From positions 20,890,589 through 20,954,588 of the forward strand of contig CM067304.1 of assembly GCA_034231615.1 (NCBI GenBank): a stretch of 64,000 nt of DNA, given 5' to 3'. The stretch comes from Meghimatium bilineatum (Eukaryota > Mollusca > Gastropoda > Stylommatophora > Philomycidae). Below the pieces are notes generated by a model. The model was not told the origin of the DNA. It ran no database searches and saw only the letters and a list, made by a program, of their open reading frames with translations. The translations under genes and the position numbers were made by a program. Shown piece by piece: positions 41,325 to 54,810 of this stretch (its first letter is position 1; each line of letters begins with the position of its first letter).

Positions 41325-41472
41325 GAGTTCATTCTCAAACTTCTGCTGGATCTCTTGCTGAAGGACAATGGTCCTACTAGATTTCCAGCAGTATGTAGTC
41401 CAATGAATGGAAATGTGTTGTGTCACTGTGTTATTTGCACCAGACACATTTATCTTCGGTGGAAAAGAACTT
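41325..41472 (-). mobile_element. SINE-A copy
   Basis: 'gttcattctcaaacttctgctggatctcttgctgaaggacaatggtcctactagatttccagcag', 'tagtccaatgaatggaaatgtgttgtgtcac', 'gcaccagacacat' match the SINE in reverse. Confidence 0.8.
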
Positions 41473-42075
41473 AAAGGATAATACAAAATAAATTAAGGAT
41501 TTTAAAATAAGTAAATACATGATGGACCAGTACAAATCAAGTGAAATTTAATTTTACATTTTGTTATCTGCAGTGTCTTCATTATGTAACTTTATACACT
41601 TTTATTGTCTTTCTTCTTTGCTATACTCCACCTGCAATTTTCAATTTCCTGCAAAATCCCATGGTATGCACATAGATTACGTCATCAATGTTCTGGTAAT
41701 TTGTGGTCGCAGCCCTCCACCTCCTCACACAGACACACTAACCTCTCCTCCAATGACAGAAGTATCTGTGTAAACCAAGTGTGGGGAACCTACAAAGACC
41801 TAAAACAAACTGCTCTATACATGACTAACATTTGGACTGAATGCATAGCAATTTAACGCTGATGAAAAACAGCTGTCATGTAATAAACCAAAGTTATCCC
41901 ATACAGTGACAAACATGATGCAACATTACTTTGTCACAGCTTGAATAATCTACATACGTGATGAACATAAAGAAATATTACAATTTGAACATAATGAAAA
42001 AATGGTATACAACTTCATGATAAAGAAAGAAAGAAATCTTACCACTAAAAATACTCAGTAGTAAGTGACTCAATG
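41473..42075. other. Spacer, nothing recognised
   Basis: AT-rich, short open frames only. Confidence 0.5.
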
Positions 42076-42079
42076 GATA

Positions 42080-42430
42080 TTTTTCAGATCGTCAAAACAG
42101 GTGATATGCATAGGCAGTGGGTGGAGTCATTAGAGAGAGTTAAACTATGGGCGTCACTGTGAAAAATCTCTCTGTATCTGTCTCTGGACACACGGGTGTG
42201 GAGGGAAATGGACATATTGACAAATTAGCCAGCCATAACAGATGGTCGGCCTATGGACCAAGCTGACATATTCAGTGCTCTTCGAGTCCACAAAAAGAGG
42301 ATTTTGAGAAACATGAGTCAATATAAAAAATCCGCAATATGGGAGTGAGGATACGTGTAGCCCATACAGAACACCTAACAAAGATTTTAAAAAGAACACT
42401 GAACCAACATAGACCAGGAACCATCAGCCA
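42080..42430 (+). pseudogene. Group K RNase H fragment
   Basis: Frames read 'DMHRQWVESLERVKLW', 'SLYLSLDTRVWREMDIL' (SVSGHTGVEGNGHIDKLAS in another frame) and 'ITDGRPMDQADIFSALR'. It corresponds to the minus-strand fragment at 10010-10500. The usual PGH reads SGH. Confidence 0.65.
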
Positions 42431-42894
42431 CTATACCCTGAGAGATTTGCTGAAGCAAAGATCTGAGCACCACCTATGGATATTGGTGTACAAAGGGAAT
42501 AATCGACATACCAAATACTTAATTCCAAATACCTAATCTTACAACTTAAACATAGGAACGAAATATTATGACTACAATGGTTTACAAAATCTGACTTAAA
42601 CATAATTTGATAAATCTTACAATGCGAACATAAAGATTTTTTACAAATAGAACTTGAACATAATATTATAGTAAAGAAATTTGACAAATACAACTTGAAA
42701 ATTTACTATAATAAAAACAAAATGTAATATAGCAATCTATGTACAGAAATATCACAGAAAAACTACCTGCGGTGCAACACGTGTGTCAAGATTTCCGGTG
42801 CAGCGAGGATGTCAAAAGTTTGATATCTGGTATTACTAAATACTATCTTCTATCCCCAAAATGTTGACATCTGGTACACCTAAATATTGTTGAA
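42431..42894. other. Spacer, nothing recognised
   Basis: Rich in ATAATTTGACAAAT-like words; no gene. Confidence 0.5.
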
Positions 42895-43071
42895 TCTCTC
42901 TATAGTGCATTCTCTTATATAACACATTTCCCTGTATAACTACTTTTCAAAATCCCCAATTATATTTATTCTACATTGTTTGTACTGTATGTAGCGAATT
43001 TATGTTATTACATACATAATGTGCCGGTCCGAACCAAGTTGTTATAACGGGATTCCACTATACTATCTTCT
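42895..43071. mobile_element. Pogo-like MITE
   Basis: 'tgaatctctctatagtgcattctc' to 'gttgttataacgggattccacta|ta'. Interior 'cttttcaaaatccccaattatatt' and 'ttatgttattacata' are shared with 60113-60278. Confidence 0.7.
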
Positions 43072-43159
43072 TATCTCCAAAATATTCAGTATTTGTACAT
43101 GAACTAATGCAAGTTGACAGAATGTACTCAGAAATGTGGAATTTATTGAGCTGTGGTTT

Positions 43160-43270
43160 ATTTGACACCTTTCATTCTGTTCATCCAACTTCAGCATGAC
43201 ATCTTGGGTCACTTTAACCTTGAATGGATGAGTGTTCAACCCTATGCCCAACCCTCCTTAATTGCCTCAT
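43160..43270 (-). mobile_element. SINE-A partial copy
   Basis: 'tcatccaacttcagcatgacatcttgggtcactttaacc' matches the SINE in reverse. Confidence 0.6.
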
Positions 43271-43499
43271 TCAATATGTTAGTTGATCATTGGATCATCA
43301 TCACTGCACTCCGGACAAATCCGTTGGTGCTCCGATCTTTCCCTGAGTATCCGCCAATACACTTCTGCTGACAGTTCCGGTTCTATGTTAATTGACCATT
43401 CTTCTGCAACCCACAAACTTCTCCCCTCAAGCAACTCTACATTTCAAACCCTGTTCCTTAATTCTAGCCATTGAATAAGAATCATCATCCACATCAAGT

Positions 43500-43700
43500 T
43501 CACTTTCCCCATGCTGTCTCCCATAGGGAATTGAACACATCTACCCCATCCATTGCTCCTCCCCAATGTGTAATAAAAGCACCTGATGCCAGCAAATCAG
43601 TTCTCTCGTTGCCCTGAATGCCAACATGCCCAGGTACGAAAATAAAATTCTCCAACCTCAACACTCTCAATATCTCAGTACCATTGTTCACGAACAAGCG
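43500..43700 (-). pseudogene. Group K RNase H C-terminal fragment
   Basis: Minus-strand open frame: 'ENFIFVPGHVGIQGNERTDL-LASGAF' and 'GAMDGVDVFNSLWE'. The last catalytic Asp is present (ERTD). Only this part remains. Confidence 0.8.
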
Positions 43701-43919
43701 CCCTGCTCAACATTGTATGGTAGGTCACATCAGTAGGTACTGTTCTTTGCCTCATTCAAATGCTAGCAACTAATTTTATCGCTCTTTAAAAAAAATGAAA
43801 ACTTGTGAAACCTGCAACACAAGAATAAAGTTTCATATGCTTTTTAATACCCTTCCTTCCCCCCTTTTAAAAATTAAGCAAATCGTAACATGACGTAGTA
43901 GTAATTTAGCCGCCTAAAA

Positions 43920-44140
43920 TTTGGTTGACACACTTGTCTTGCTTGCCTTCCCTCAACTCTACTTTCAATTTTGGTCTTCAACAAGATGTCATGTTTTATG
44001 TCAGAGCTTGTTTGTATTTTCTCTCTTTCCATGAAGTTCTCCCTATTCTTCTATATATTGACATTTATAAGGTATTCTGTCATCTAGTTTATTCATTATC
44101 CATGTTTCTGAGCCATACATTAATGTAGAATTCATACTTC
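43920..44140 (-). pseudogene. Short RTE fragment
   Basis: Frames read 'STLMYGSETWIMNK', 'GELHGKRENTNKL'. Degenerate. Confidence 0.5.
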
Positions 44141-44204
44141 AAAAAGAAGAAATAATAATAAAATCCTTAATCTGTTAGGTTTATGGGGGTTCCACATTGG
44201 AGGA

Positions 44205-44933
44205 TCATAATGGTGTGACATTGATGCATGAATGCTCCCACCCCAAATCCCTATCCTCAGTCTGAGTAAAAAAAAATCAAGCCTTGACCATTCCTTGATT
44301 GTTATTAATCCAAGATTTTCTTTTCAACCTCCTCTTCTAGCCTCAGTAGCTCCCTGCCTAATCTTTGACAGTCAATGATGTCTTGTTACAAACCATAAAA
44401 GCTTACATCATTCGACTGTCAATATTGCTTCCCGCAGACACACAAGCTCAGTTGTCTCTGATAAGTAGACTCGTTTTATATTTTTTTAAACAAATTTGTA
44501 ACACACGTCTTCCGTACTTGTATTAAAAATAAATTATTCATAAAATTCTCTCTAAATAAACACATCATTTCTGGAAAAAATTTCCCTAGTTAAAAGAAAA
44601 ATTTCATAACAAATTTATAATTTAAAAAAGGAAATTGGTATTATCTCATGATAAATTAATACAACTCTCAGTATTATCTTTGAGAAAAATGATCATACAG
44701 AAAACAGCAGTTTCTTAAAACACACATTTTTGCAAGTTTGCAGCATATCACAAGCAGGAAAGAAGGTATATTGATAGCATGATATGAATGTGAGATTCAG
44801 TTATCTAGTTGGTCAATGTATGGCACCAATTCTGCCATGTATAGGACACTGCACAATCAGACACACTGCACTGTTACTACACCCATGTACTAAATAATTA
44901 TCAAGTACAATGCCGGCTGGCATACATGGTCAC
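44205..44933. other. Spacer with a family B remnant
   Basis: 'gctcccaccccaaatccctatcctcag' near 44230-44265 is a reverse family B remnant. The rest up to the satellite is AT-rich and unrecognised. Confidence 0.5.
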
Positions 44934-45414
44934 CTCAGCTCCCTACTTATAGTATCATGTGTCACCTCAGCTCTTTACTTCTAGTATCATATATCACCTC
45001 AACTCCCTACTTCTATCATATATTATCACCTCAACTCCCTACTTCTAGTATCATTATATCACCTCAACTCCCTACTTCTATCATATATTATCACCTCAAC
45101 TCACTACTTCTAGTACCACCTATCACCTCAACTCCCTACTTCTATCATATATCACCTCAACTCCCTACTTCTAGTACCACCTATCACCTCAACTCCCTAC
45201 TTCTAGTATCACCTCAACTCCCTACTTCTAGTACCACCTATCACCTCAAATCCCTACTTCTATCATATATCACCTCAACTACCTACTTCTATCATATATT
45301 ATCACCTCAACTCCCTACTTCTATCATATATTATCACCTCAACTCCCTACTTCTATCATATTATCACCTCAACTCCCTACTTCTATCATATATTATCACC
45401 TCAACTCCCTACTT

Positions 45415-45682
45415 TGCCCATGTGTTGCGGGGCCCAAAAGGGGAGCAAAGAGTAGCAACACTGTTTACCTTCCATGCATGTCTAAAAGGTGACTAAGAAG
45501 GTTATGGGATGGAGTTGGCTATCCCATATAGGGTCAGTGACCCAAAGTCATGCTAAGTCGGATGTGTCAGGCCGAAAGGCACATATATCACAGCAATGCT
45601 GTAAACCATGACACAACACATTCGGTTCTCTGGACTACATCTTGCTAATCTGCAGGAGTTTGAGAATGAACGCAAAGAAGAA
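45415..45682 (+). mobile_element. SINE-A, full-length reference copy (block A1)
   Basis: 268 bp from 'tgcccatgtgttgcggggcc' through 'aaggtgactaagaaggttatg', 'gtgacccaaagtcatgctaag', 'tcaggccgaaaggcac', 'ctctggactacatcttgc' to the tail 'gagtttgagaatgaacgcaaagaagaa'. It gives the order of all blocks seen in the scattered partial copies. No RT is encoded. I see no clear RNA polymerase III A/B boxes, so the class 'SINE' is inferred from length, copy number and the (GAA)-type tail shared with the group J elements. Confidence 0.8.
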
Positions 45683-48148
45683 CTCCCTACTTCTATCATA
45701 TATCACCTCAACCCCATACTTCTAGTACCACCTATCACCTCAACTCCCTATTTATATATCACCTCAATTCCCTACTTGTACCACCTATCACCTCAACTCC
45801 TTACTTATAGTATCATATATCACCTCAACTCCCTACTTCTATCATATATCACCTCAACTCCCTACTTCTATCATATCACCTCAACCTCCTACTTCTATCA
45901 TATATCACCTCAACTCCCTACTTCTATCATATCACCTCAACCCCCTACTTCTATCATATATCACCTCAACTCCCTACTTCTATCATATATCACCTCAACT
46001 CCCTACTTCTATCATATATCACCTCAACTCCCTACTTCTATCATATCACCTCAACCCCCTACTTCTATCATATATCACCTCAACTCCCTACTTCTATCAT
46101 ATATCACCTCAACCCCCTACTTCTATCATATATCACCTCACTTCCCTACTTCTATCATATATCACCTCACTTCCCTACTTCTATCATATATCACCTCAAC
46201 TCCTTACTTATAGTATCATATATCACCTCAACTCCCTACTTCTATCATATATCACCTCAACCCCCTACTTCTATCATATATCACCTCAACTCCCTACTTC
46301 TATCATATATCACCTCAACCCCCTACTTCTATCATATATCACCTCACTTCCCTACTTCTAGTACCACCTATCACCTCAACTCCTTACTTATAGTATCATA
46401 TATCACCTCAACCCCCTACTTCTATCATATATCACCTCAACTCCCTACTTCTATCATATATCACCTCAACCCCCTACTTCTATCATATATCACCTCAACT
46501 CCCTACTTCTATCATATATCACCTCAACTCCCTACTTCTATCATATATCACCTCACTTCCCTACTTCTATCATATATCACCTCACTTCCCTACTTCTATC
46601 ATATATCACCTCACTTCCCTACTTCTATCATATATCACCTCAACCCCCTACTTCTATCATATCACCTCAACCTCCTACTTCTATCATATCACCTCAACCT
46701 CCTACTTCTATCATATCACCTCAACCCCCTACTTCTATCATATATCACCTCAACCCCCTACTTCTATCATATATCACCTCAACCCCCTACTTCTATCAAT
46801 CACCTCAACTCCCTACTTCTATCATATATCACCTCAACTCCCTACTTCTATCATATATCACCTCAACTCCTTACTTATAGTATCATATATCAACTCAACT
46901 CCCTACTTCTATCATATATCACCTCAACTCCTTACTTATAGTATCATGTATCAACTCAACTCCCTACTTCTATCATATCACCTCAACTCCCTACTTCTAT
47001 CATATCACCTCAACCCCCTACTTCTATCATATATCACCTCAACTCCCTACTTCTATCATATATCACCTCAACTACCTACTTCTATCATATATCACATCAA
47101 CTCCCTACTTCTATCATATCACCTCAACCCCCTACTTCTATCATATATCACCTCAACTCCCTACTTCTATCATATCACCTCAACCCCCTACTTCTATCAT
47201 ATATCACCTCGACTCCCTACTTCTATCATATATCACCTCAACTCCCTACTTCTATCATATATTACCTCAACTCCCTACTTCTATCATATATCACCTCAAC
47301 TCCCTACTTCTATCATATATCACCTCAACTCCCTACTTCTATCATATATCACCTCATCTCCCTACTTCTATCATATATCACCTCAACTCCCTACTTCTAT
47401 CATATATCACCTCAACCCCCTACTTCTATCATATATCACCTCACTTCCCTACTTCTATCATATATCACCTCAACTCCTTACTTATAGTATCATATATCAC
47501 CTCAACTCCCTACTTCTATCATATATCACCTCAACCCCCTACTTCTATCATATATCACCTCAACTCCCTAATTCTATCATATATCACCTCAACCCCCTAC
47601 TTCTATCATATATCACCTCACTTCCCTACTTCTAGTACCACCTATCACCTCAACTCCTTACTTATAGTATCATATATCACCTCAACCCCCTACTTCTATC
47701 ATATATCACCTCAACTCCCTACTTCTATCATATATCACCTCAACCCCCTACTTCTATCATATATCACCTCAACTCCCTACTTCTATCATATATCACCTCA
47801 ACTCCCTACTTCTATCATATATTATCACCTCAACTCACTACTTCTAGTACCACCTATCACCTCAACTCCCTACTTCTATCATATATCACCTCAACTCCCT
47901 ACTTCTAGTACCACCTATCACCTCAACTCCCTACTTCTAGTATCACCTCAACTCCCTACTTCTAGTACCACCTATCACCTCAAATCCCTACTTCTATCAT
48001 ATATCACCTCAACTACCTACTTCTATCATATATTATCACCTCAACTCCCTACTTCTATCATATATTATCACCTCAACTCCCTACTTCTATCATATTATCA
48101 CCTCAACTCCCTACTTCTATCATATATTATCACCTCAACTCCCTACTT

Positions 48149-48416
48149 TGCCCATGTGTTGCGGGGCCCAAAAGGGGAGCAAAGAGTAGCAACACTGTTT
48201 ACCTTCCATGCATGTCTAAAAGGTGACTAAGAAGGTTATGGGATGGAGTTGGCTATCCCATATAGGGTCAGTGACCCAAAGTCATGCTAAGTCGGATGTG
48301 TCAGGCCGAAAGGCACATATATCACAGCAATGCTGTAAACCATGACACAACACATTCGGTTCTCTGGACTACATCTTGCTAATCTGCAGGAGTTTGAGAA
48401 TGAACGCAAAGAAGAA
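48149..48416 (+). mobile_element. SINE-A in block A2
   Basis: Looks identical to 45415-45682, offset 2734 bp, with the same satellite sequence on both sides: copied as part of the block, not inserted anew. Confidence 0.9.
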
Positions 48417-50946
48417 CTCCCTACTTCTATCATATATCACCTCAACCCCATACTTCTAGTACCACCTATCACCTCAACTCCCTATTTATATATCACCTCA
48501 ATTCCCTACTTGTACCACCTATCACCTCAACTCCTTACTTATAGTATCATATATCACCTCAACTCCCTACTTCTATCATATATCACCTCAACTCCCTACT
48601 TCTATCATATCACCTCAACCTCCTACTTCTATCATATATCACCTCAACTCCCTACTTCTATCATATCACCTCAACCCCCTACTTCTATCATATATCACCT
48701 CAACTCCCTACTTCTATCATATATCACCTCAACTCCCTACTTCTATCATATATCACCTCAACTCCCTACTTCTATCATATCACCTCAACCCCCTACTTCT
48801 ATCATATATCACCTCAACTCCCTACTTCTATCATATATCACCTCAACCCCCTACTTCTATCATATATCACCTCACTTCCCTACTTCTATCATATATCACC
48901 TCACTTCCCTACTTCTATCATATATCACCTCACTTCCCTACTTCTATCATATATCACCTCAACTCCTTACTTATAGTATCATATATCACCTCAACTCCCT
49001 ACTTCTATCATATATCACCTCAACCCCCTACTTCTATCATATATCACCTCAACTCCCTACTTCTATCATATATCACCTCAACCCCCTACTTCTATCATAT
49101 ATCACCTCACTTCCCTACTTCTAGTACCACCTATCACCTCAACTCCTTACTTATAGTATCATATATCACCTCAACCCCCTACTTCTATCATATATCACCT
49201 CAACTCCCTACTTCTATCATATATCACCTCAACCCCCTACTTCTATCATATATCACCTCAACTCCCTACTTCTATCATATATCACCTCAACTCCCTACTT
49301 CTATCATATATCACCTCACTTCCCTACTTCTATCATATATCACCTCACTTCCCTACTTCTATCATATATCACCTCACTTCCCTACTTCTATCATATATCA
49401 CCTCAACCCCCTACTTCTATCATATCACCTCAACCTCCTACTTCTATCATATCACCTCAACCTCCTACTTCTATCATATCACCTCAACCCCCTACTTCTA
49501 TCATATATCACCTCAACCCCCTACTTCTATCATATATCACCTCAACCCCCTACTTCTATCAATCACCTCAACTCCCTACTTCTATCATATATCACCTCAA
49601 CTCCCTACTTCTATCATATATCACCTCAACTCCTTACTTATAGTATCATATATCAACTCAACTCCCTACTTCTATCATATATCACCTCAACTCCTTACTT
49701 ATAGTATCATGTATCAACTCAACTCCCTACTTCTATCATATCACCTCAACTCCCTACTTCTATCATATCACCTCAACCCCCTACTTCTATCATATATCAC
49801 CTCAACTCCCTACTTCTATCATATATCACCTCAACTCCCTACTTCTATCATATATCACCTCAACTCCCTACTTCTATCATATCACCTCAACCCCCTACTT
49901 CTATCATATATCACCTCAACTCCCTACTTCTATCATATCACCTCAACCCCCTACTTCTATCATATATCACCTCGACTCCATACTTCTATCATATATCACC
50001 TCAACTCCCTACTTCTATCATATATTACCTCAACTCCCTACTTCTATCATATATCACCTCAACTCCCTACTTCTATCATATATCACCTCAACTCCCTACT
50101 TCTATCATATATCACCTCAGCTCCCTACTTCTATCATATATCACCTCAACTCCCTACTTCTATCATATATCACCTCAACCCCCTACTTCTATCATATATC
50201 ACCTCACTTCCCTACTTCTATCATATATCACCTCAACTCCTTACTTATAGTATCATATATCACCTCAACTCCCTACTTCTATCATATATCACCTCAACCC
50301 CCTACTTCTATCATATATCACCTAAACTCCCTAATTCTATCATATATCACCTCAACCCCCTACTTCTATCATATATCACCTCACTTCCCTACTTGTAGTA
50401 CCACCTATCACCTCAACTCCTTACTTATAGTATCATATATCACCTCAACCCCCTACTTCTATCATATATCACCTCAACTCCCTACTTCTATCATATATCA
50501 CCTCAACCCCCTACTTCTATCATATATCACCTCAACTCCCTACTTCTATCATATATCACCTCAACTCCCTACTTCTATCATATATCACCTCACTTCCCTA
50601 CTTCTATCATATATCACCTCACTTCCCTACTTCTATCATATATCACCTCACTTCCCTACTTCTATCATATATCACCTCACTTCCCTACTTCTATCATATA
50701 TCACCTCAACTCCTTACTTATAGTATCATATATCACCTCAACTCCCTACTTCTATCATATATCACCTCAACCCCCTACTTCTATCATATCACCTCAACCT
50801 CCTACTTCTATCATATCACCTCAACCTCCTACTTCTATCATATCACCTCAACCTCCTACTTCTATCATATCACCTCAACCCCCTACTTCTATCATATATC
50901 ACCTCAACCCCCTACTTCTATCATATATCACCTCAACTCCCTACTT

Positions 50947-51214
50947 TGCCCATGTGTTGCGGGGCCCAAAAGGGGAGCAAAGAGTAGCAACACTGTTTAC
51001 CTTCCATGCATGTCTAAAAGGTGACTAAGAAGGTTATGGGATGGAGTTGGCTATCCCATATAGGGTCAGTGACCCAAAGTCATGCTAAGTCGGATGTGTC
51101 AGGCCGAAAGGCACATATATCACAGCAATGCTGTAAACCATGACACAACACATTCGGTTCTCTGGACTACATCTTGCTAATCTGCAGGAGTTTGAGAATG
51201 AACGCAAAGAAGAA
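50947..51214 (+). mobile_element. SINE-A in block A3
   Basis: Same sequence again, 2798 bp after the A2 copy. The satellite just before it differs from that before A1 and A2. Confidence 0.9.
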
Positions 51215-53993
51215 CTCCCTACTTCTATCATATATCACCTCAACCCCATACTTCTAGTACCACCTATCACCTCAACTCCCTATTTATATATCACCTCAAT
51301 TCCCTACTTGTACCACCTATCACCTCAACTCCTTACTTATAGTATCATATATCACCTCAACTCCCTACTTCTATCATATATCACCTCAACTCCCTACTTC
51401 TATCATATCACCTCAACCTCCTACTTCTATCATATATCACCTCAACTCCCTACTTCTATCATATCACCTCAACCCCCTACTTCTATCATATATCACCTCA
51501 ACTCCCTACTTCTATCATATATCACCTCAACTCCCTACTTCTATCATATATCACCTCAACTCCCTACTTCTATCATATCACCTCAACCCCCTACTTCTAT
51601 CATATATCACCTCAACTCCCTACTTCTATCATATATCACCTCAACCCCCTACTTCTATCATATATCACCTCACTTCCCTACTTCTATCATATATCACCTC
51701 ACTTCCCTACTTCTATCATATATCACCTCAACTCCTTACTTATAGTATCATATATCACCTCAACTCCCTACTTCTATCATATATCACCTCAACCCCCTAC
51801 TTCTATCATATATCACCTCAACTCCCTACTTCTATCATATATCACCTCAACCCCCTACTTCTATCATATATCACCTCACTTCCCTACTTCTAGTACCACC
51901 TATCACCTCAACTCCTTACTTATAGTATCATATATCACCTCAACCCCCTACTTCTATCATATATCACCTCAACTCCCTACTTCTATCATATATCACCTCA
52001 ACCCCCTACTTCTATCATATATCACCTCAACTCCCTACTTCTATCATATATCACCTCAACTCCCTACTTCTATCATATATCACCTCACTTCCCTACTTCT
52101 ATCATATATCACCTCACTTCCCTACTTCTATCATATATCACCTCACTTCCCTACTTCTATCATATATCACCTCAACCCCCTACTTCTATCATATCACCTC
52201 AACCTCCTACTTCTATCATATCACCTCAACCTCCTACTTCTATCATATCACCTCAACCCCCTACTTCTATCATATATCACCTCAACCCCCTACTTCTATC
52301 ATATATCACCTCAACCCCCTACTTCTATCAATCACCTCAACTCCCTACTTCTATCATATATCACCTCAACTCCCTACTTCTATCATATATCACCTCAACT
52401 CCTTACTTATAGTATCATATATCAACTCAACTCCCTACTTCTATCATATATCACCTCAACTCCTTACTTATAGTATCATGTATCAACTCAACTCCCTACT
52501 TCTATCATATCACCTCAACTCCCTACTTCTATCATATCACCTCAACCCCCTACTTCTATCATATATCACCTCAACTCCCTACTTCTATCATATATCACCT
52601 CAACTCCCTACTTCTATCATATATCACCTCAACTCCCTACTTCTATCATATCACCTCAACCCCCTACTTCTATCATATATCACCTCAACTCCCTACTTCT
52701 ATCATATCACCTCAACCCCCTACTTCTATCATATATCACCTCGACTCCATACTTCTATCATATATCACCTCAACTCCCTACTTCTATCATATATTACCTC
52801 AACTCCCTACTTCTATCATATATCACCTCAACTCCCTACTTCTATCATATATCACCTCAACTCCCTACTTCTATCATATATCACCTCAGCTCCCTACTTC
52901 TATCATATATCACCTCAACTCCCTACTTCTATCATATATCACCTCAACCCCCTACTTCTATCATATATCACCTCACTTCCCTACTTCTATCATATATCAC
53001 CTCAACTCCTTACTTATAGTATCATATATCACCTCAACTCCCTACTTCTATCATATATCACCTCAACCCCCTACTTCTATCATATATCACCTAAACTCCC
53101 TAATTCTATCATATATCACCTCAACCCCCTACTTCTATCATATATCACCTCACTTCCCTACTTCTAGTACCACCTATCACCTCAACTCCTTACTTATAGT
53201 ATCATATATCACCTCAACCCCCTACTTCTATCATATATCACCTCAACTCCCTACTTCTATCATATATCACCTCAACCCCCTACTTCTATCATATATCACC
53301 TCAACTCCCTACTTCTATCATATATCACCTCAACTCCCTACTTCTATCATATATCACCTCACTTCCCTACTTCTATCATATATCACCTCACTTCCCTACT
53401 TCTATCATATATCACCTCACTTCCCTACTTCTATCATATATCACCTCACTTCCCTACTTCTATCATATATCACCTCAACTCCTTACTTATAGTATCATAT
53501 ATCACCTCAACTCCCTACTTCTATCATATATCACCTCAACCCCCTACTTCTATCATATCACCTCAACCTCCTACTTCTATCATATCACCTCAACCTCCTA
53601 CTTCTATCATATCACCTCAACCTCCTACTTCTATCATATCACCTCAACCCCCTACTTCTATCATATATCACCTCAACCCCCTACTTCTATCATATATCAC
53701 CTCAACTCCTTACTTATAGTATCATATATCAACTCAACTCCCTAGGTTTGAGGAAAAGTAGTTTCTTCTTCTGTGTCCAAGATTCTTTTGATCTTGCTAG
53801 ATATTCATGACCAAAGCGAAGATCCCAGTCTTCTCCAGGTCAGAGCAGCTGCCACAAAGTTTTTGCCTAAGTTCGGTCCATTGTGACCATGTCTTGCCTC
53901 ACAGTTCTATGTGATCTGGACAGTTTTGAGTATGATCTCAAGAGTATATTTGTGTTCCACCTGGACATTCATTTGTGTGGGCCACCCTCAACC

Positions 53994-54393
53994 CGTGAAA
54001 CATGGACTCTAAGTAAAACAGCGGCAAAGAGGATCAACGCCTTCGAGCTGAAATGCTACAGGAAGATACTTAGAATATCATGGAACGATAAAATCAGAAA
54101 CTCAGATATTATAAACACATTGAATATTCCAGAGTGTTGGTTACTAAATACAATAACAAAAAGAAAACTACGCCTGTTTGGTCATATAAAGAGACATAAC
54201 TGTTTAGAAAGACAAATAATGGAGGGAAGAGTACCTGGGAGAGGAGAAAGGGCAGACCAAGAAGACGATGGACTGACGACATTAAAGATAACATGAATAC
54301 ATTGCTAGAAAATGCAAGCCACATCGCCCAAGACAGAGGTTCAGAGAGTTCATTGGGAAAACAACATTCTGGAGGGAATACGTCACATGACAA
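53994..54393 (+). mobile_element. Nested 5'-truncated RTE insert with 10-bp target duplication (B1)
   Basis: 400 bp encoding 'ETWTLSKTAAKRINAFELKC', 'YRKILRISWNDKIRNSDI', 'KRKLRLFGHIKRHNCLERQI', closely related to 19530-19940. ACCCTCAACC occurs immediately before (53984-53993) and after (54394-54403). Removing it rejoins the antisense group J sequence. Copies at 56394-56793 and 58795-59194. Confidence 0.92.
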
Positions 54394-54648
54394 ACCCTCA
54401 ACCAGTACAGGTCGCATTGTAGCCTGCAGTGGCCAGTTGTAAGTCAAAAGATGATGGTCTGTTGTTGCCTATGAAGTTGGTGTATCTGGTTTCTGATCAA
54501 TCTTTCTTACACTGTGATATATAATGGCTATGGATTAGTGTTTTGGCTTCACTGTATGACAGAGGATGGCTGAATTGTTCCATTTTTTCTACTGATTCTG
54601 CAAGGACATCAGAAATATCGTGGGAGCATTTTTACAGGTGACAGAAGA

Positions 54649-54810
54649 ATGGACAGAGAGGTCGAAAAAATAATTCAAGACGTCAACTACTTAAATTATG
54701 AACGTACACCAATTTTGATACACAAATCTATCCCGATGGAAACAAAATGGCAAATCATAAATTCAATCTTAATACCAACACCGTGTTATCAATGTCACAT
54801 GGACACTAAA
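54649..54810 (+). pseudogene. RTE fragment in block B1
   Basis: 'MDREVEKIIQDVNYLNYERT', 'PILIHKSIPMETKWQIINSI', 'LIPTPCYQC' is the RT thumb region of an RTE-like element. Repeated at 57049 and 59450. Confidence 0.75.

Noticed and set aside
54109-54447. 112-codon minus-strand frame in each 2.4-kb block
   Set aside because: Antisense shadow of the nested RTE insert.
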